The translations under genes were made by a program, and so were the position numbers. Source: Paenirhizobium selenitireducens ATCC BAA-1503 (GTDB lineage: Bacteria > Pseudomonadota > Alphaproteobacteria > Rhizobiales > Rhizobiaceae). Taken from it: a DNA stretch of 64,000 nt. The notes below the pieces were generated by a model, which worked only from the letters and a program-made list of their open reading frames with translations, ran no database searches and had not been told where the DNA came from. Shown piece after piece: positions 34,810 to 43,695 of this stretch (its first letter is position 1; each line of letters starts with the position of its first letter). The stretch spans positions 248,001-312,000 of the forward strand of contig NZ_JAEG01000009.1 in the NCBI RefSeq assembly GCF_000518785.1, written 5' to 3'.

Positions 34810-36108
34810 ATGACGAAGACTACAGGAACGGCCGTCACGCGCCGCAGCATACTGAAAACAACGGCTACGGCAGCGCTGATCAGCGCGGTTCGCACCGCAT
34901 TTCCCTCGGGCGCCTTTGCGGCTGCGGCCGGCCCGGAGGTCAAGGGCCTGAAACTCGGCTACATCGCACTCACCGACTCCGCACCGCTGATCATCGCCAA
35001 GGAAAAGGGACTTTTCGACAAGTTCGGGCTGACCGAAGTAGAGGTTCTGAAGCAGGCATCGTGGGGTGCCACGCGCGACAACCTGGTGCTGGGCGGTGCC
35101 GCCAACGGCATCGATGGCGCCCACATCCTCACCCCCATGCCCTACCTCATGTCCACCGGCAAGGTCACGCAGAACAACGTGCCGGTACCGATGGCGATCC
35201 TCGCCCGCCTGAACCTGGACAGCCAGGGCATTTCCGTTGCCAAGGAATATGCCGCAACGGGCGTGCAGCGTGACGCCTCCAAGCTGAAGGAAGCATTCGC
35301 CGCCAAGAAGGCTGCCGGCAACGAGATCAAGGTCGCCATGACTTTCCCTGGCGGCACGCATGACCTCTGGATCCGCTATTGGCTGGCTGCCGGTGGCATC
35401 AACCCGGATACGGATGTCTCCACGATTGTCGTTCCGCCCCCGCAGATGGTGGCCAACATGAAAGTCGGCAATATGGACGCCTTCTGCGTGGGCGAGCCAT
35501 GGAACGAGCAGCTGGTCAACCAGGGCATCGGCTTTACCGCCTGTACCACCGGCGAGCTTTGGAAGGGCCACCCTGAAAAGGCGCTCGGTGTCAGATCCGA
35601 ATGGACGGAGCAAAATCCGAACGCCGCCAAGGCCTTGCTGATGGCCGTGATGGAAGCCCAGATGTGGGCGGATAGCATGGATAACAAGGAGGAAATGTCG
35701 GCGATCCTGGGAAAGCGTCAGTGGTTCAACGTGCCACCGAAGGATGTCGCCGGACGCCTCAAGGGAACGATCAACTATGGCAATGGCCGGGTGGTCGAGA
35801 GTTCGGGGTTGGAGATGAAGTTCTGGAAGGATCACGCCTCCTATCCCTTCAAGAGCCACGACGCCTGGTTCCTGACGGAGAATGTCCGCTGGGGCAAGTT
35901 CGCGCCCGACACCGACATCAAGGCCCTGGTCGACAAGGTCAACCGCGAGGACATCTGGCGCGCCGCCGCCAAGGATCTGGGCCTGGCCGCCGCCGACATT
36001 CCGACGTCCACCTCGCGCGGCGTGGAAACCTTCTTCGACGGCAAGGTCTTCGATCCGGAAAACCCGAAGGCCTATCTCGACAGCCTGACGATCAAGGCCG
36101 GCGCGTGA
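34810..36108 (+). CDS. nrtA: NrtA, nitrate ABC transporter substrate-binding protein
   Basis: 432 residues. The ATG at 34810 follows GAGGG. The N-terminus is a twin-arginine signal (VTRRSILKTTATAALIS), as in other alphaproteobacterial NrtA proteins. The binding fold includes LGYIALTDSAPLIIAKEKGLF, PGGTHDLWIRYWLAAGGI and GNMDAFCVGEPWNEQL. It delivers nitrate (and perhaps nitrite) to NrtB/NrtC. First gene of the operon after the antitermination leader, and followed by a RIME-type repeat. Confidence 0.95.
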   Translation: MTKTTGTAVTRRSILKTTATAALISAVRTAFPSGAFAAAAGPEVKGLKLGYIALTDSAPLIIAKEKGLFDKFGLTEVEVLKQASWGATRDNLVLGGAANGIDGAHILTPMPYLMSTGKVTQNNVPVPMAILARLNLDSQGISVAKEYAATGVQRDASKLKEAFAAKKAAGNEIKVAMTFPGGTHDLWIRYWLAAGGINPDTDVSTIVVPPPQMVANMKVGNMDAFCVGEPWNEQLVNQGIGFTACTTGELWKGHPEKALGVRSEWTEQNPNAAKALLMAVMEAQMWADSMDNKEEMSAILGKRQWFNVPPKDVAGRLKGTINYGNGRVVESSGLEMKFWKDHASYPFKSHDAWFLTENVRWGKFAPDTDIKALVDKVNREDIWRAAAKDLGLAAADIPTSTSRGVETFFDGKVFDPENPKAYLDSLTIKAGA

Positions 36109-36113
36109 TTTGC

Positions 36114-36240
36114 CTTCTCCCCAGCGGGGAGAAGGTGGCCCGGTAGGGCCGGATGAGGGGGAGCGAAGCTCACGCATGTTGTGCACTTGGCCCCCTCATC
36201 GCCTCGCATACGCTCGGCACTTCTCCCCGCTGGGGAGAAG
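36114..36240. repeat. RIME-like intergenic mosaic element, copy 1
   Basis: Bounded by two near-identical palindromes, CTTCTCCCC-AGC-GGGGAGAAG (36114-36134) and CTTCTCCCC-GCT-GGGGAGAAG (36220-36240), with the typical GGATGAGGGGGAGCG and CCCCCTCATCGCCTCGCATACG between. This matches the Rhizobium-specific intergenic mosaic element found by the thousand in Rhizobiaceae. A copy in the opposite orientation lies at 40485-40597. Confidence 0.85.
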
Positions 36241-36305
36241 AGGAAAGCCGATCCGCTCGCAGCTCCAGACGAAGACCGATGACTGTAACCGGTAAGGACC
36301 AGACC

Positions 36306-37199
36306 ATGACCGCAACCGCCCGCAAGACCGAGGTGCCGATCACCGTCCCGACGACCAGGGGCGGGACCGTCGTGCAGATGGTGAAACGCCCGGCCCGCAA
36401 GCTCGACCTGAGCCGCATCGGCGCAAGCATGGCCCGCAATGTCGTGCCGCCGCTCGTCGTCGCGGTGCTCCTTCTCGCGCTCTGGCAGTTGACCTGTTCG
36501 CAGCCGGGCTCCAGCCTTCCGCCGCCATCTCAGGTCTGGATCGACAGTTTCGACCTGATCGCCTACCCCTTCTTCAACTACGGCCCGCAGGATATCGGCC
36601 TTGCCTGGCGCGTGCTGATCTCGCTTGAGCGCGTGGCAATAGGCTTCAGTCTTGCGGCCATGGTCGGTGTGTTCCTCGGCGCCTTGGTCGGCCAGTCGAT
36701 CTGGGCGATGCGTGGTCTCGACCCGATCTTCCAGATCCTGCGCACGGTGCCGCCGCTCGCGTGGTTGCCGCTGTCCCTTGCCGCCTTCCAGGACAGCAAC
36801 CCCTCGGCGATCTTTGTCATCTTCATCACCTCGATCTGGCCGGTGATCATCAACACCGCCGTCGGCGTGCGCAACATTCCCGACGACTATCGCAACGTCG
36901 CCAAGGTGCTGCGCCTCAATCCGCTGGAATTCTTCGTGCGCATCATGGTGCCAGCCGCCGCCCCTTACATCTTCACCGGCCTGCGCATCGGCATCGGCCT
37001 GTCGTGGCTGGCGATCGTTGCCGCCGAAATGCTGACCGGCGGCGTTGGCATCGGCTTCTTCATCTGGGATGCGTGGAATTCCTCGCGCCTTACCGACATC
37101 ATCGTGGCGCTCGCCTATATCGGCGTAACCGGCTTCGTCCTCGACAAGCTCGTGGGCCTGCTCGGCTCGATCGTCACCCGCGGCACTGCCAAGAACTGA
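36306..37199 (+). CDS. nrtB: NrtB, nitrate ABC transporter permease
   Basis: 297 residues with about six membrane helices after a 40-residue hydrophilic start. It belongs to the TauC/SsuC/NrtB permease family. PLAWLPLSLAAFQDSNPSA and the EAA-like loop NVAKVLRLNPLEFFVRIMVPAAAPYIFTG are typical. I chose the ATG at 36306 because AAGGACC precedes it; a possible ATG nine codons upstream has a poorer site. It lies 11 bases from nrtC. Confidence 0.94.
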   Translation: MTATARKTEVPITVPTTRGGTVVQMVKRPARKLDLSRIGASMARNVVPPLVVAVLLLALWQLTCSQPGSSLPPPSQVWIDSFDLIAYPFFNYGPQDIGLAWRVLISLERVAIGFSLAAMVGVFLGALVGQSIWAMRGLDPIFQILRTVPPLAWLPLSLAAFQDSNPSAIFVIFITSIWPVIINTAVGVRNIPDDYRNVAKVLRLNPLEFFVRIMVPAAAPYIFTGLRIGIGLSWLAIVAAEMLTGGVGIGFFIWDAWNSSRLTDIIVALAYIGVTGFVLDKLVGLLGSIVTRGTAKN

Positions 37200-37210
37200 G
37201 GAGACGAGCC

Positions 37211-38008
37211 ATGAACGCCTACCTTAAAATCGATCACGTCGATAAAAGCTTTGAACGCGCTGGTACAAAAACCGAGGTGCTGAAGGATATCTCGCTCACT
37301 ATCGGCAAGGGCGAGTTTGTCTCCATCATCGGCCATTCCGGCTGCGGCAAGTCCACGCTTTTGAACCTCATTGCCGGCCTCACCCGCGTTTCGGCCGGCG
37401 CCGTGCTGCTCGACAATGTGGAGGTGAACGCACCCGGCCCCGAACGCGCAGTCGTGTTCCAGAACCATTCGCTGCTGCCTTGGCTTACCGTTTATGAAAA
37501 CGTCAATCTTGCCGTCTCGAAAGTGTTTGCCGGTAAGAAGAGCCGGGCGGAAAAGCACGACTGGGTGATGCGCAATCTGGACCTCGTCCAGATGGGGCAT
37601 GCCAAGGACAAGCGCCCCGCCGAAATCTCGGGCGGCATGAAACAGCGCGTCGGCATCGCCCGTGCACTTTCCATGGAACCAAAGGTCCTGCTGCTCGACG
37701 AACCCTTCGGCGCGCTCGACGCCCTGACCCGCGCCCATCTGCAGGATGCGGTGATGGAGATCCATGCCCGGCTCGGCAATACCATGATCATGATTACCCA
37801 TGATGTGGACGAAGCGGTGCTGCTCTCCGACCGCATCGTGATGATGACCAACGGACCCGCCGCCAAGATCGGCGAAATCCTCGATGTCCCGATCCCGCGT
37901 CCGCGCGACCGCATCGCGCTGGCCGCCGACCGCACCTATCTCAAATCCCGCGAAGCCGTGCTCAAGTTCCTTTACGAACGGCACCGCTTCGTCGAAGCCG
38001 CGGAGTGA
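37211..38008 (+). CDS. nrtC: NrtC/NrtD-type nitrate ABC transporter ATPase
   Basis: 265 residues. Walker A GHSGCGKST is near residue 41, the signature ISGGMKQRVG near 145, Walker B VLLLDEPFGALD near 165, and the switch His in ITHDVDEA. It lacks the C-terminal NrtA-like domain found in cyanobacterial NrtC, as usual in proteobacteria. The start follows GAGACGAG. Its stop lies five bases before the ATG chosen for nirB. Confidence 0.95.
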   Translation: MNAYLKIDHVDKSFERAGTKTEVLKDISLTIGKGEFVSIIGHSGCGKSTLLNLIAGLTRVSAGAVLLDNVEVNAPGPERAVVFQNHSLLPWLTVYENVNLAVSKVFAGKKSRAEKHDWVMRNLDLVQMGHAKDKRPAEISGGMKQRVGIARALSMEPKVLLLDEPFGALDALTRAHLQDAVMEIHARLGNTMIMITHDVDEAVLLSDRIVMMTNGPAAKIGEILDVPIPRPRDRIALAADRTYLKSREAVLKFLYERHRFVEAAE

Positions 38009-38013
38009 TGGCC

Positions 38014-40476
38014 ATGCCAGAGGGAAGAACTGAAAAACTCGTCATCATCGGCAATGGCATGGCGCCGGGGCGCATGCTGGAACACCTGTTCGAACTGGCA
38101 CCCGGCCAGTTCGAGGTGACCATCTTCAACGCCGAACCACGCGTCAACTATGACCGCATCATGCTCTCGCCGGTTCTGTCCGGCGAGAAGACCTACGAGC
38201 AGATCGTCATCCATGGCGACGGCTGGTATGTCGACCACGGCATCATGCTCTACAAGGGCCACAGGATCGTCGCGCTCGACCGGGACAGGAAGACCGTCAC
38301 CTCCGACCACGGCGTGACGGAGAGCTATGACAAGCTGGTGATCGCCACCGGCTCGGTCCCCTTCATCATTCCCGTCCCCGGTAGCGACCTGCCGGGCGTC
38401 ATCACCTATCGCGACCTCGACGACGTGCAGGCCATGCTTTTGGCCGCCCAGTCCCGGGACAGGGCGGTGGTCATCGGCGGCGGCCTGCTCGGCCTCGAAG
38501 CCGCTGCCGGCCTTGCCCAGCGTGGCATGGATGTAACCGTGCTGCACGTCATGCCGACCCTGATGGAGCGCCAGCTCGATCCGGCCGCCGGTTACCTGCT
38601 GCAGAAGGCCGTCGAGGAGCGCGGCATCAAGGTGATCTGCAAGGCGAACACCAAGGCGATCGTCGGTGACGGCAGAGTCGAGGGCGTCGAGCTCGACGAC
38701 GGCCGGATCATCCCGGCGACGCTGGTGGTGATGGCCGTGGGCATCCGTCCGAATGTCGCTCTCGCCAAGGAGGCGGGTCTCGCCGTCAACCGCGGCATCG
38801 TCGTCGACGCCGGCATGCAGACCTCCGACGGAGACATCCTGGCGCTCGGCGAATGCGCCGAAGTCGGCGGCATGGTCTACGGTCTCGTCGCCCCGCTCTA
38901 CGAAATGGCGCGGATCGCCGCCTCGCATCTCTCCGGCGACCGCACACCCGCCTTCGTCCATTCCGACACGCCGACCAAGCTCAAGGTCACCGGCATCGAG
39001 CTCTATTCGCTCGGCGATTTCGCCGATGGCGACGACCGCCAGGAAATCGTGCTGCGCGATGCCACCGCTGGCGTCTACAAGCGCCTCGTCATCAGGGACA
39101 ACCGCATCATCGGCACGGTGCTCTATGGCGAAACCGCCGACGGCGCCTGGTTCAACGACCTGAAGAAGAAGGGCACCGACATCTCCGCGATGCGCGACAC
39201 CCTGATCTTCGGCCAGGCCTATCAGGGAGGGTCCCCGCTGGACCCTATGGCGGCCGTTGCAGCCTTGCCGGATGATGCGGAAATCTGCGGCTGCAACGGC
39301 GTCTGCAAGGGCAGAATCACCTCCACGATCACGGCCAAAGGCCTGACATCGCTGGACGACGTGCGCGCCCATACGAAGGCCTCGGCCTCTTGCGGTTCCT
39401 GCACCGGCCTTGTCGAGCAGCTGATGGTTCTGACGCTTGGGGACCAATACAATCCCGCAGCCGTGACACCGATGTGTACCTGCACCGAGCTTGGCCATGA
39501 TGACGTGCGCCGGCTGATCAAGGCCAAGGGCTTGAAGACCATCCCGGCCGTCATGCAGGAACTGGAGTGGAAGACCTCCTGCGGCTGCGCCAAATGCCGC
39601 CCGGCGCTCAACTACTACCTGGTCTGCGACTGGCCGAACGAATATGCCGACGACTACCAGTCGCGCTATATCAACGAGCGGGTGCATGCCAATATTCAGA
39701 AGGACGGTACCTATTCCGTCGTGCCGCGCATGTGGGGCGGCGTGACCAATGCGGCCGAACTGCGCGCCATCGCCGACGTGGTCGACAAGTTCGAGATCCC
39801 GATGGTCAAGGTCACGGGCGGCCAGCGCATCGATCTGCTCGGCATCGAGAAAGAGGATCTGCCCGCAGTCTGGGCCGATCTCGGCAAGGCCGGCTTCATC
39901 TCCGGCCAGGCCTATGCCAAGGGACTTAGAACCGTAAAAACCTGCGTCGGCTCCGACTGGTGCCGCTTCGGAACGCAGGATTCGACAGGCCTTGGCATCC
40001 GCATCGAGAAATTCATGTGGGGCTCCTGGACACCGGCCAAGCTGAAGCTCGCCGTTTCGGGCTGTCCGCGCAACTGCGCCGAAGCGACCTGCAAGGATAT
40101 CGGCGTGATCTGCGTAGACTCCGGTTTCGAGATCCACTTCGCAGGCGCCGCCGGCCTCGACATCAAGGGCACCGATATTCTGGGTCTCGTGAGGACCGAG
40201 GACGAGGCGCTCGAGCACATCGTGGCGCTCACCCAGATGTACCGCGAGCAGGGCCGCTATCTCGAGCGCATCTACAAATGGGCGAAACGCATCGGCCATG
40301 ACGAGATTCGCCGGCAGATCATGACCGATGAGGTCAAGCGCCGGGCCTATTACGAGCGCTTCGTCTTTTCCCAGAAATTCGCCCAGGTCGACCCGTGGTC
40401 GGAACGTGTCTCGGGCAAGGACAAGCACGAGTTCAAGCCCATGGCGACCGTCGGCTATTCGGCGGCGGCGGAATAG
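38014..40476 (+). CDS. nirB: NirB, assimilatory NADH-nitrite reductase large subunit
   Basis: 820 residues. It reduces nitrite to ammonium in the cytoplasm with NADH, FAD, Fe-S and siroheme. In order: an FAD/NAD domain (VIIGNGMAPGRML, then VVIGGGLLGLEAAAGLA), BFD-like Fe-S Cys (CGCNGVCKG, CGSCTG; a second set CTCTELGH and CGCAKC), and the siroheme/4Fe-4S half-sites TCVGSDWCRFG and GCPRNCAEATCKD. I chose the ATG at 38014 because CGGAG lies eight bases upstream; ATG 38008 would overlap that site. nirD follows after a RIME repeat. Confidence 0.96.
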   Translation: MPEGRTEKLVIIGNGMAPGRMLEHLFELAPGQFEVTIFNAEPRVNYDRIMLSPVLSGEKTYEQIVIHGDGWYVDHGIMLYKGHRIVALDRDRKTVTSDHGVTESYDKLVIATGSVPFIIPVPGSDLPGVITYRDLDDVQAMLLAAQSRDRAVVIGGGLLGLEAAAGLAQRGMDVTVLHVMPTLMERQLDPAAGYLLQKAVEERGIKVICKANTKAIVGDGRVEGVELDDGRIIPATLVVMAVGIRPNVALAKEAGLAVNRGIVVDAGMQTSDGDILALGECAEVGGMVYGLVAPLYEMARIAASHLSGDRTPAFVHSDTPTKLKVTGIELYSLGDFADGDDRQEIVLRDATAGVYKRLVIRDNRIIGTVLYGETADGAWFNDLKKKGTDISAMRDTLIFGQAYQGGSPLDPMAAVAALPDDAEICGCNGVCKGRITSTITAKGLTSLDDVRAHTKASASCGSCTGLVEQLMVLTLGDQYNPAAVTPMCTCTELGHDDVRRLIKAKGLKTIPAVMQELEWKTSCGCAKCRPALNYYLVCDWPNEYADDYQSRYINERVHANIQKDGTYSVVPRMWGGVTNAAELRAIADVVDKFEIPMVKVTGGQRIDLLGIEKEDLPAVWADLGKAGFISGQAYAKGLRTVKTCVGSDWCRFGTQDSTGLGIRIEKFMWGSWTPAKLKLAVSGCPRNCAEATCKDIGVICVDSGFEIHFAGAAGLDIKGTDILGLVRTEDEALEHIVALTQMYREQGRYLERIYKWAKRIGHDEIRRQIMTDEVKRRAYYERFVFSQKFAQVDPWSERVSGKDKHEFKPMATVGYSAAAE

Positions 40477-40484
40477 GTCTCCCT

Positions 40485-40597
40485 CTTCTCCCCAGCGGAG
40501 AGAAGTGCCGAGCGCATGCGAGGCGATGAGGGGGCCAGTGGCACAAGCGCCCCCTCATCCGACCCGACCGGGCCACCTTCTCCCCGCTGGGGAGAAG
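40485..40597. repeat. RIME-like intergenic mosaic element, copy 2 (inverted relative to copy 1)
   Basis: Two end palindromes, CTTCTCCCCAGCGGAGAGAAG (40485-40505, one mismatch) and CTTCTCCCC-GCT-GGGGAGAAG (40577-40597), flank a core that is the reverse complement of the core of the 36114-36240 copy. It lies between nirB and nirD, which were therefore not translationally coupled after insertion. Confidence 0.85.
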
Positions 40598-40645
40598 AGG
40601 CAGCCGGCGCTTCGAAGTTGGACAATAATTGAGGAAACGAAACCC

Positions 40646-40975
40646 ATGAACTGGATTGCCATCGGTCATATCGACGAAATCCCGCTTCGCGGCGCACGCT
40701 GCGTCAAGACTCCGGAGGGCAAGATCGCCGTGTTCCGCACGGGCGACAACGAGGTCTTCGCCATCGAGGACCACTGCCCCCACAAGGGCGGCCCGCTTTC
40801 CCAGGGCATCGTGCACGGCAAGGCCGTGACCTGCCCCCTGCACAACTGGGTGATCTCGCTCGAAACCGGCCGCGCGCTCGGTGCCGACGAGGGCGAAGTC
40901 CGCACCATCGCGGTGCGCAACGAGGGCGGCCACCTGTCGATCGCGCTCGAAAGCCTGATGATGGCGGCGGAGTAG
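40646..40975 (+). CDS. nirD: NirD, assimilatory nitrite reductase small subunit
   Basis: 109 residues, a Rieske-type [2Fe-2S] fold. Both cluster motifs keep their ligands: C-P-H in DHCPHKGGPLSQG and C-x2-H in TCPLHNW. Some NirD proteins have lost these residues; here they are present. GAGGAAAC precedes the start. It is the partner of NirB and is 47 bases from nasA. Confidence 0.95.
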   Translation: MNWIAIGHIDEIPLRGARCVKTPEGKIAVFRTGDNEVFAIEDHCPHKGGPLSQGIVHGKAVTCPLHNWVISLETGRALGADEGEVRTIAVRNEGGHLSIALESLMMAAE

Positions 40976-41022
40976 GCGGATGAGGAGCAAGGGTAGGCAG
41001 AGACAAATAGGGGGAACTGCGA

Positions 41023-43695
41023 ATGCCCACTGAAACCCGCACCACCTGTCCCTATTGCGGTGTCGGCTGCGGCGTGATTGCCACGGTCGATGATCATGGT
41101 GACGTCAGCGTCAAGGGTGACCCAGATCATCCGTCCAATTTCGGCCGCCTGTGCTCCAAGGGCTCAGCGCTCGCCGAAACGCTCGATCTCGACGGCCGCG
41201 TGCTGGCCCCGGAAATCGCCGGGCAGCCGGTCGGCTGGGATCAGGCGCTGGATCTGGTCGCCACCCGCTTTGCCGACACCATCGCCGAGCACGGCCCCGA
41301 CGCCGTCGCCTTCTACGTCTCCGGCCAGATGCTGACCGAGGACTACTACGTTGCCAACAAGCTGATGAAAGGCTTCATCGGCTCGGCCAATATCGACACC
41401 AATTCGCGCCTCTGCATGGCATCCTCGGTCGCGGGCCATCGTCGTGCCTTCGGGGCTGATACGGTGCCCGGAACCTACGAGGATCTGGAGCTTGCCGATC
41501 TGGTGGTGCTTGTCGGCTCCAACATGGCCTGGTGCCATCCGGTCCTCTACCAGCGCATCGCGGCTGCCAAGCTCGCCCGGCCCGGTATGAAAGTGGTGGT
41601 GATCGATCCGCGCCGCACGGCAACGTCGGACATTGGCGATCTGCATCTCTCCATCCGCCCGGATGGCGATGTGGCCCTGTTCAGCGGGTTGCTCGCCCAT
41701 CTGGTCAACGAGGGCGTGATCGACCAGAGCTATATCGCAAGCCACACCCGGGGCTTTGCCGAGGCCTTTGCGGCAGCTGATCTGTCCATGGCCGATCTTA
41801 TTGAAGCGACTGGCCTGCCAGCCAGGCAGATCCGCCAGTTTTTTGAGCTCTTTGCAAGGACCACAAAGGTGGTCACCTGTTACAGCCAGGGGGTCAACCA
41901 GTCATCCAGCGGGTCAGACAAGGTGAACGCGATCATCAACTGTCACCTGGCGACAGCTCGCATCGGGCGCCCCGGCATGGGGCCGTTTTCACTGACCGGC
42001 CAGCCGAATGCCATGGGCGGGCGTGAGGTGGGCGGGCTTGCCAATATGCTGGCGGCGCATATGACGCTGGAAAATCCCGATCACCGTGAGCGCGTGCAAC
42101 GCTTCTGGAACGCGCCGCGCATGGCCGACAAGCCGGGATTGAAGGCGGTCGAGATGTTCGAAGCGGTGGCCGACGGGCGCATCAAGGCGCTCTGGATCAT
42201 GTCCACCAATCCGGTCGTTTCCATGCCGGACGCCGATCGGGTGAGGGCGGCCATCGCCCAATGCCCCTTCGTGGTTGTCTCCGACATCGAAAGCCGCACC
42301 GATACGGCGCGCCTGGCCCATGTGCTGTTGCCGGCCACCGGCTGGGGCGAGAAGTCCGGCACCGTCACCAATTCCGAACGGCGCATTTCGCGCCAGCGGC
42401 CCTTCCTCGCCTCGCCCGGCAAGGCGCGGCCGGACTGGTGGCAGATGACGGAAGTGGCGCGGCGGATGGGGTTCGCGAAAGCCTTTCCTTACGAAAATGC
42501 TGCCGGGATCTTTGCCGAGCACGCACGTCTTTCTGGCTTCGAGAATGGCGGCGAGCGGGATTTTGATATCGGCGCGCATGGCAAGGACGACCAAAGCGCC
42601 TATGATGCGATGGTGCCCTTTCAGTGGCCGCAGCCAGAAGGCCGGTTGCCTGCCGATACCCGCTTCTTCGCCGAAGGTCGCTTCTATCATTGCGATGGCA
42701 AGGCCCGCTTCGTTGCAACGCCTGCCCGCATTCCGCACCGCACGGACGCGGCGTTTCCGCTGGTGCTGAATACCGGGCGGATCCGCGACCATTGGCACAC
42801 CATGACGCGCACCGGGAAAAGTGCGCGCCTGTCTGCCCACATCGCCGAACCCTTTGCCGAGATCCATCCGCTTGATGCCGCAATCCACAAGGTCACCCAT
42901 GCCGATCTCGTTGAGCTTTGCGCCGAGAACGGTTCAAGGGTGATCGTGAGGGCGCTCTTGTCGGAACGGCAAAGCCCGGGCTCCATCTTCGTGCCGATGC
43001 ACTGGACGGAAGAAACGGCCTCACTTGCCCGCATCGATGCGCTGATCCCGCCCCTCACCGATCCGGTCTCGGGGCAGCCGGCCCTGAAACATGTCGCGGT
43101 ATCGATGACACGTTTTGCTCCGAGCGCTCACGCGTTTGCTGTGAATACCCAAAAGCCTGACGCGCTTGATGCCAGCTATTGGGCCCTGGCGAAGGCCGAT
43201 GGTGGATATCGTATGGAACTGGCCTTCGACCAGCCAATAGGCGACTGGGAAGCCTGGGCACGGCGTATCTTTTCCATCGCGCAAGACGCCACCCTGTCCG
43301 GCTATGCCGATCATCATGGCGGCGATACGAGGCTTGCCTTCTTTGTCGAGAACCGGCTGGTTTGCGCCCTGTTCGTCGCCCGCACACCGGTGTCGGTGTC
43401 GCGCAACTGGCTCGTGGGTCAGTTGGGCCAGTCCCAACCAGACAGCCACCAACGCAATGCGCTTGTTGCCGGTCGTCCGGCTAGGGACCGGCCGGACCCT
43501 GGTGCCACCGTCTGCTCCTGCTTCAGCGTGGGCGTCAATCAGATCGCAGCCGCCGCGAAGAGCGGCTGCGTCACCGTTGAAGCGATCGGCACAAAACTGG
43601 GGGCCGGAAGCAATTGCGGCTCCTGCCGCCCGGAAATCAGGAGGATTCTCGATGCAACAACAATCGACACGAGCATCGTCATCGCCGCGGAGTGA
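41023..43695 (+). CDS. nasA: NasA, assimilatory nitrate reductase catalytic subunit
   Basis: 890 residues. A cytoplasmic molybdenum bis-MGD enzyme that reduces nitrate to nitrite. The N-terminal [4Fe-4S] Cys set is CPYCGVGCG plus RLCSKG. The molybdopterin domains follow (GSNMAWCHPVLYQR, VIDPRRTATSD, FSLTGQPNAMGGREVGGLANML). The C-terminus carries a BFD-type [2Fe-2S] domain (CSCFSVGVNQI and NCGSC), so electrons probably enter there without a separate NasB. The stop overlaps cysG by 44 bases. Confidence 0.96.
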   Translation: MPTETRTTCPYCGVGCGVIATVDDHGDVSVKGDPDHPSNFGRLCSKGSALAETLDLDGRVLAPEIAGQPVGWDQALDLVATRFADTIAEHGPDAVAFYVSGQMLTEDYYVANKLMKGFIGSANIDTNSRLCMASSVAGHRRAFGADTVPGTYEDLELADLVVLVGSNMAWCHPVLYQRIAAAKLARPGMKVVVIDPRRTATSDIGDLHLSIRPDGDVALFSGLLAHLVNEGVIDQSYIASHTRGFAEAFAAADLSMADLIEATGLPARQIRQFFELFARTTKVVTCYSQGVNQSSSGSDKVNAIINCHLATARIGRPGMGPFSLTGQPNAMGGREVGGLANMLAAHMTLENPDHRERVQRFWNAPRMADKPGLKAVEMFEAVADGRIKALWIMSTNPVVSMPDADRVRAAIAQCPFVVVSDIESRTDTARLAHVLLPATGWGEKSGTVTNSERRISRQRPFLASPGKARPDWWQMTEVARRMGFAKAFPYENAAGIFAEHARLSGFENGGERDFDIGAHGKDDQSAYDAMVPFQWPQPEGRLPADTRFFAEGRFYHCDGKARFVATPARIPHRTDAAFPLVLNTGRIRDHWHTMTRTGKSARLSAHIAEPFAEIHPLDAAIHKVTHADLVELCAENGSRVIVRALLSERQSPGSIFVPMHWTEETASLARIDALIPPLTDPVSGQPALKHVAVSMTRFAPSAHAFAVNTQKPDALDASYWALAKADGGYRMELAFDQPIGDWEAWARRIFSIAQDATLSGYADHHGGDTRLAFFVENRLVCALFVARTPVSVSRNWLVGQLGQSQPDSHQRNALVAGRPARDRPDPGATVCSCFSVGVNQIAAAAKSGCVTVEAIGTKLGAGSNCGSCRPEIRRILDATTIDTSIVIAAE

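Noticed and set aside
37972..40428. Very long open frame (over 800 codons) antisense to nirB
   Set aside because: It mirrors the codon pattern of nirB in high-GC DNA and has no protein motif or ribosome site. nirB is certain in the other direction.
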